Part shown: positions 6,193-8,605 of the stretch, piece by piece
Layout of the letters: each line of letters begins with the position of its first letter
How positions within the stretch are numbered: the first letter of the stretch is position 1
Source: Candidatus Nealsoniibacteriota bacterium
Lineage (GTDB): Bacteria > Patescibacteriota > Minisyncoccia > Minisyncoccales > GWA2-38-27
DNA: 8,605 nt
NCBI GenBank assembly: GCA_016867195.1
Contig: VGKE01000008.1
Coordinates: 1 to 8,605 of the forward strand
Reading direction: 5' to 3'
Made by a program: the position numbers and the translations under genes
Notes under the pieces: generated by a model
Seen by the model: the letters and a program-made list of their open reading frames with translations, nothing else
What the model was told of the DNA's origin: nothing
Database searches by the model: none

Positions 6193-6636
6193 ATGGACAT
6201 ACAGCCAAAAATTATAAATGGCGGGTTGAATATTGATGAGCGCGGCGAAACAATGTTTGTAAACGGATTTAACTTTGAAGGAGTAAAACGATTTTACGTT
6301 GTGAGTAATCATCGCCAGGGATTTATTCGCGCCTGGCATGCCCATAAAAATGCGGCAAAGTATGCCTTGGTTATTTCGGGATCGGCTCTTATTGGCGCCG
6401 TAGCGATTGATAATTGGGAGAATCCTAACAAAAACGCGCAAGTTCATCGCTTTATTCTATCTGGTAAAAAACCAGAGGTTCTTTATATTCCCGCCGGTTA
6501 TGCCAACGGCGCTATTACGCTAACTGAAAATACCAAGATTATTTATTTTGCCACAGATACATTAGAAGAAACCAAAAATGATGATTATCGCTACCCGGCG
6601 AGATACTGGGATATCTGGCATATTAAGGAAAGATAA
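6193..6636 (+). CDS. RmlC/FdtA-like cupin, probable nucleotide-sugar epimerase or ketoisomerase
   Basis: A single-domain cupin of 147 residues. The first half carries R46-A-W-H49-A-H51-K, close to the RGxHAHK motif of FdtA/WxcM-like dTDP-4-keto-6-deoxyhexose 3,4-ketoisomerases, where the two histidines are catalytic. The second half carries VLYIPAGYANGAITL (around 96-110) and FATDTLEE, close to the IPxGFAHGF and YKCT segments of RmlC, the dTDP-4-dehydrorhamnose 3,5-epimerase. The C-terminal YPARYWDIWH is also of RmlC-like style. RmlC itself usually has about 180 residues, so this is a short relative. Either reaction would reshape a 4-keto sugar nucleotide for the repeat unit. No RmlA, RmlB or RmlD is in the window. 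It sits between a glycosyltransferase (6 nt away) and the flippase (21 nt away). Confidence 0.8.
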   Translation: MDIQPKIINGGLNIDERGETMFVNGFNFEGVKRFYVVSNHRQGFIRAWHAHKNAAKYALVISGSALIGAVAIDNWENPNKNAQVHRFILSGKKPEVLYIPAGYANGAITLTENTKIIYFATDTLEETKNDDYRYPARYWDIWHIKER

Positions 6637-6645
6637 AACAGAGTT

Positions 6646-6651
6646 TATAAT
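6646..6651 (+). promoter_or_regulatory. Candidate internal -10 box directly before the flippase ATG
   Basis: A perfect TATAAT ends 6 nt before the ATG at 6658, a spacing like that of the strong promoter at 1036-1041. The hexamer 17 nt upstream (TTAAGG, 6623-6628) is a poor -35 and there is no TG extension, so chance is a serious alternative. If active, the transcript would start at or next to the ATG. Confidence 0.2.
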
Positions 6652-6657
6652 TCAAAA

Positions 6658-7953
6658 ATGCAAAACAATCAACTTATTCAACCTGATTCCGAACAAAAGA
6701 ATATAGTCTACCTCCTTCTTACTGAGGGGGTCACAAAGATATTGAGTTTACTCGCATTTGTTTTTATGGCAAGAGGCCTTTCTCAACAATCATACGGCGT
6801 GATTGCCCTTGCTTTTTCTCTCGGCTCTTTATTTTTTATTTTTTTCAATTTTGGGTTAGATTATCATCTCATTCGTGATATTAGGTATTTCCTAAAAATA
6901 AACAATCACGTGGCGTTCCGCGAACTTGCTTCAACCATTGCTACTTTAAAATCCTGGTCATTGCCCGTATTTTTAGGGATATTCACCCTCATATTTTTAA
7001 TTATGCGGTGGAATTGGACGTATTTTCCGGTTATGGCGCTCATATTTTTATGCTTTTACATTATGAGCGTAATTCAATTAGTGTTATTTTTTTTCCGGGC
7101 CTTTGAAAAGATGAAATACGAATTTTTTATAAGAATTTTACAATCCGCATTGCTTTTATCCGCCGCGTTTTTATTCGGATATTCGTATAAAAATATACTA
7201 TTGCTTGCCGGAGCATATTTAGTCGTCACCGTAACAATTCTTCTTGGAGTATTGGTCTTTTTTATTAAAAAATTTAAATTTATTCCGCGGGTAAGTCGCT
7301 GGATTAACGGGCGAGAAATTATTTTGGTTGGAAAAACAAAATATTTATTTTTCGCGGGAATAGCTACCAGTATTTTTTCAGGCGTTGATTTATTGATAAT
7401 TTCAAAGATAAGAAGCATAGAAGAAGTAGCCATTTATAAAAACGCGGTGATGATTACGCTCGCCCTTTTTATGATTCCCACAACCATTATTCAGGGTTTT
7501 TACCCCAAACTTATTCAACATAAAGTTGAACTAACCGAATTTTTTCGGAAGGTTAAAAAGATATTAACAAGAATAATTCCCCTGGGAGCTTTCGTTGCTC
7601 TTGTTCTTTTTGTTCTCGGGCACTATCTCATTTTAATGTTTTTCGGGAATAATTATATTGCTTCAGTGCCGCTTTTTCGCATTTCGCTTATCTCTTTTAT
7701 ATTTGCAACGATAAATCATGTGTTTGGATATGGTATGATTGCCATTGGAAAATATAAAGAGTATTTTATTATAGTTTTCATCGTTTCAATTGTAAGCGTA
7801 TTGCTCAATATTATCTTGGTTTCAATAATGGGGTTAATGGGAGGTATTATTACTATGAACGTTTCTCATTTCCTTCTCATAATTTTACCACTTATATATT
7901 TATATTTTTTATTTATGAACGATAAAAGAAAAAAGTATTTAAAAACACTATGA
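6658..7953 (+). CDS. Wzx-type oligosaccharide (lipid-linked repeat unit) flippase
   Basis: The 431-residue protein is almost wholly hydrophobic with about 12 predicted membrane helices, starting near residue 17 and ending near 420, followed by a basic C-terminal tail (DKRKKYLKTL). It fits the polysaccharide biosynthesis/MOP superfamily: ARGLSQQSYGVIALAFSL (38-55) matches the family's first loop, and SGVDLLIISKIRSIEEVAIY (about 239-258) matches the mid-protein repeat of that loop, where members read D-xx-I-xx-K/G then V-xx-Y. These proteins flip the undecaprenyl-linked repeat unit from the inner to the outer face of the membrane. The length is at the short end of normal. Together with the Wzz-like gene it points to a Wzx/Wzy route; a Wzy polymerase is not in the window. 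The TGA stop overlaps the next ATG (ATGA), showing translational coupling. No Shine-Dalgarno precedes the start. Confidence 0.9.
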   Translation: MQNNQLIQPDSEQKNIVYLLLTEGVTKILSLLAFVFMARGLSQQSYGVIALAFSLGSLFFIFFNFGLDYHLIRDIRYFLKINNHVAFRELASTIATLKSWSLPVFLGIFTLIFLIMRWNWTYFPVMALIFLCFYIMSVIQLVLFFFRAFEKMKYEFFIRILQSALLLSAAFLFGYSYKNILLLAGAYLVVTVTILLGVLVFFIKKFKFIPRVSRWINGREIILVGKTKYLFFAGIATSIFSGVDLLIISKIRSIEEVAIYKNAVMITLALFMIPTTIIQGFYPKLIQHKVELTEFFRKVKKILTRIIPLGAFVALVLFVLGHYLILMFFGNNYIASVPLFRISLISFIFATINHVFGYGMIAIGKYKEYFIIVFIVSIVSVLLNIILVSIMGLMGGIITMNVSHFLLIILPLIYLYFLFMNDKRKKYLKTL

Positions 7954-8605
7954 AATCTCTTAACTGCGCATTGAAAATTGCGGTCATCGGCTGCGGAAAT
8001 ATTGCTCAGGCATTCCATCTGCCGATATTAAAATATCAAAATCAAGTAAAGGTGCTCTGGTTGGTTGATACTAATTCATCCAATCTTAAAAAAGCGGCAC
8101 TGTGGCATCCTTCCAGCAATCAGACAACCAGTCTGAAAGATATTGAGGGAGTTGACGCAGTTTTAATTGCTACTCCGCCCGGTTTTCATTATGAGCACGT
8201 TAAATTTGCCCTGAATAGGGGATTGCATGTTTTTGTTGAAAAACCGCTGGCGATAAATTACAAACAAGCGCAAGAACTGGTTCGGCTTGCCCGGGAAAAA
8301 GGACTCAATCTTTGTGTAAATTTGAATCGTCGATTTTTACCCCACATTAAAATTCTTCGTAATCTTATTGCTAATAAACCATTTGGACCTGTTAAAGATA
8401 TTAAAGTTTTTGACGGAGGCCGCTGGACAGATGTTTCCGGGGGAGGCATTACATATCATTCGTCTTCTCATTTAATCGGAGGCGGGGTTCTGCTTGAGAC
8501 GGGAAGTCATATGTTAGACCTTGGATTTTTTCTTCTTCCCCCAATAACTTCGGTAAATAGCGTTGAATATTATGATGACAGCGCTACGAAGATAGGGGCA
8601 GAGTG
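7950..8605 (+). CDS. Gfo/Idh/MocA-family NAD(P)-dependent sugar oxidoreductase (3' partial)
   Basis: The ATG at 7950 overlaps the flippase stop by 4 nt, and the frame stays open to the right edge, giving 218 residues of an expected 320-370. The Rossmann motif is IAVIGCGNIA (10-19). The ATPPGFHYEH stretch and E97-K98-P99 (VEKPLA) are the hallmark of the family; the Lys is the conserved catalytic/cofactor-positioning residue. The C-terminal domain begins after this and contains GGGVLLETGSHMLD with H187 and D190, the usual active-site histidine segment. In polysaccharide loci these enzymes oxidise C3 of UDP-sugars (as in WlbA/WbpB) or reduce keto sugars; which applies here cannot be decided. No Shine-Dalgarno is seen. 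Confidence 0.88.
   Translation, partial: MKSLNCALKIAVIGCGNIAQAFHLPILKYQNQVKVLWLVDTNSSNLKKAALWHPSSNQTTSLKDIEGVDAVLIATPPGFHYEHVKFALNRGLHVFVEKPLAINYKQAQELVRLAREKGLNLCVNLNRRFLPHIKILRNLIANKPFGPVKDIKVFDGGRWTDVSGGGITYHSSSHLIGGGVLLETGSHMLDLGFFLLPPITSVNSVEYYDDSATKIGAE

Noticed and set aside
1..8605. CRISPR array, tRNA/rRNA genes, transposase or attachment site
   Set aside because: I saw no regularly spaced direct repeats, no cloverleaf-like gene, no transposase domain and no paired terminal repeats.

Overview
The window reads as a bacterial surface-polysaccharide locus from an AT-rich genome. The best guess for the host is a Candidatus Patescibacteria (CPR), Parcubacteria-like organism. The support is indirect: (i) the C-terminal peptidoglycan-binding domain of the first gene is of a style I associate with that group; (ii) none of the recognisable starts has a clear Shine-Dalgarno sequence; (iii) several proteins are compact or lack a usual domain. 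The one good promoter is of ordinary sigma70 type, which argues against Bacteroidota. TGA is used as a real stop at least twice, which argues against the SR1/Gracilibacteria code. No rRNA or marker gene is present, so the taxonomy is an inference.

Layout, all genes on the + strand. Positions 1-982 hold the C-terminal part of a probably secreted protein with a coiled coil and a terminal peptidoglycan-binding domain. A 67-bp gap carries an AT-rich terminator-like hairpin and a strong extended -10 promoter whose predicted start of transcription lies almost on the ATG of the next gene. Positions 1050-2849 hold two nucleotide-sugar enzymes: an SDR-type NDP-sugar epimerase whose last residues are encoded by a REP-like palindrome, and a UDP-glucose-dehydrogenase-like protein that ends before the usual C-terminal domain. 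After a 112-bp gap comes a run of six tightly packed genes (2962-8605): a Wzz-like chain-length protein, two GT-B glycosyltransferases whose ends overlap, an RmlC/FdtA-like cupin sugar enzyme, a Wzx-type flippase, and the start of a Gfo/Idh/MocA oxidoreductase that runs off the window.

Taken together, the dehydrogenase, epimerase, cupin and oxidoreductase would make or modify sugar nucleotides. The two glycosyltransferases would build a lipid-linked repeat unit, the flippase would move it across the membrane, and the Wzz-like protein would set polymer length. A Wzy polymerase, an initiating phosphoglycosyl transferase and an export channel or kinase are not in the window. Codon choice changes between the 1050-2849 pair and the genes from 2962 on (GCG alanine codons are rare before and common after), so the locus may be a patchwork. 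I see no tRNA, rRNA, CRISPR array, transposase or attachment site.
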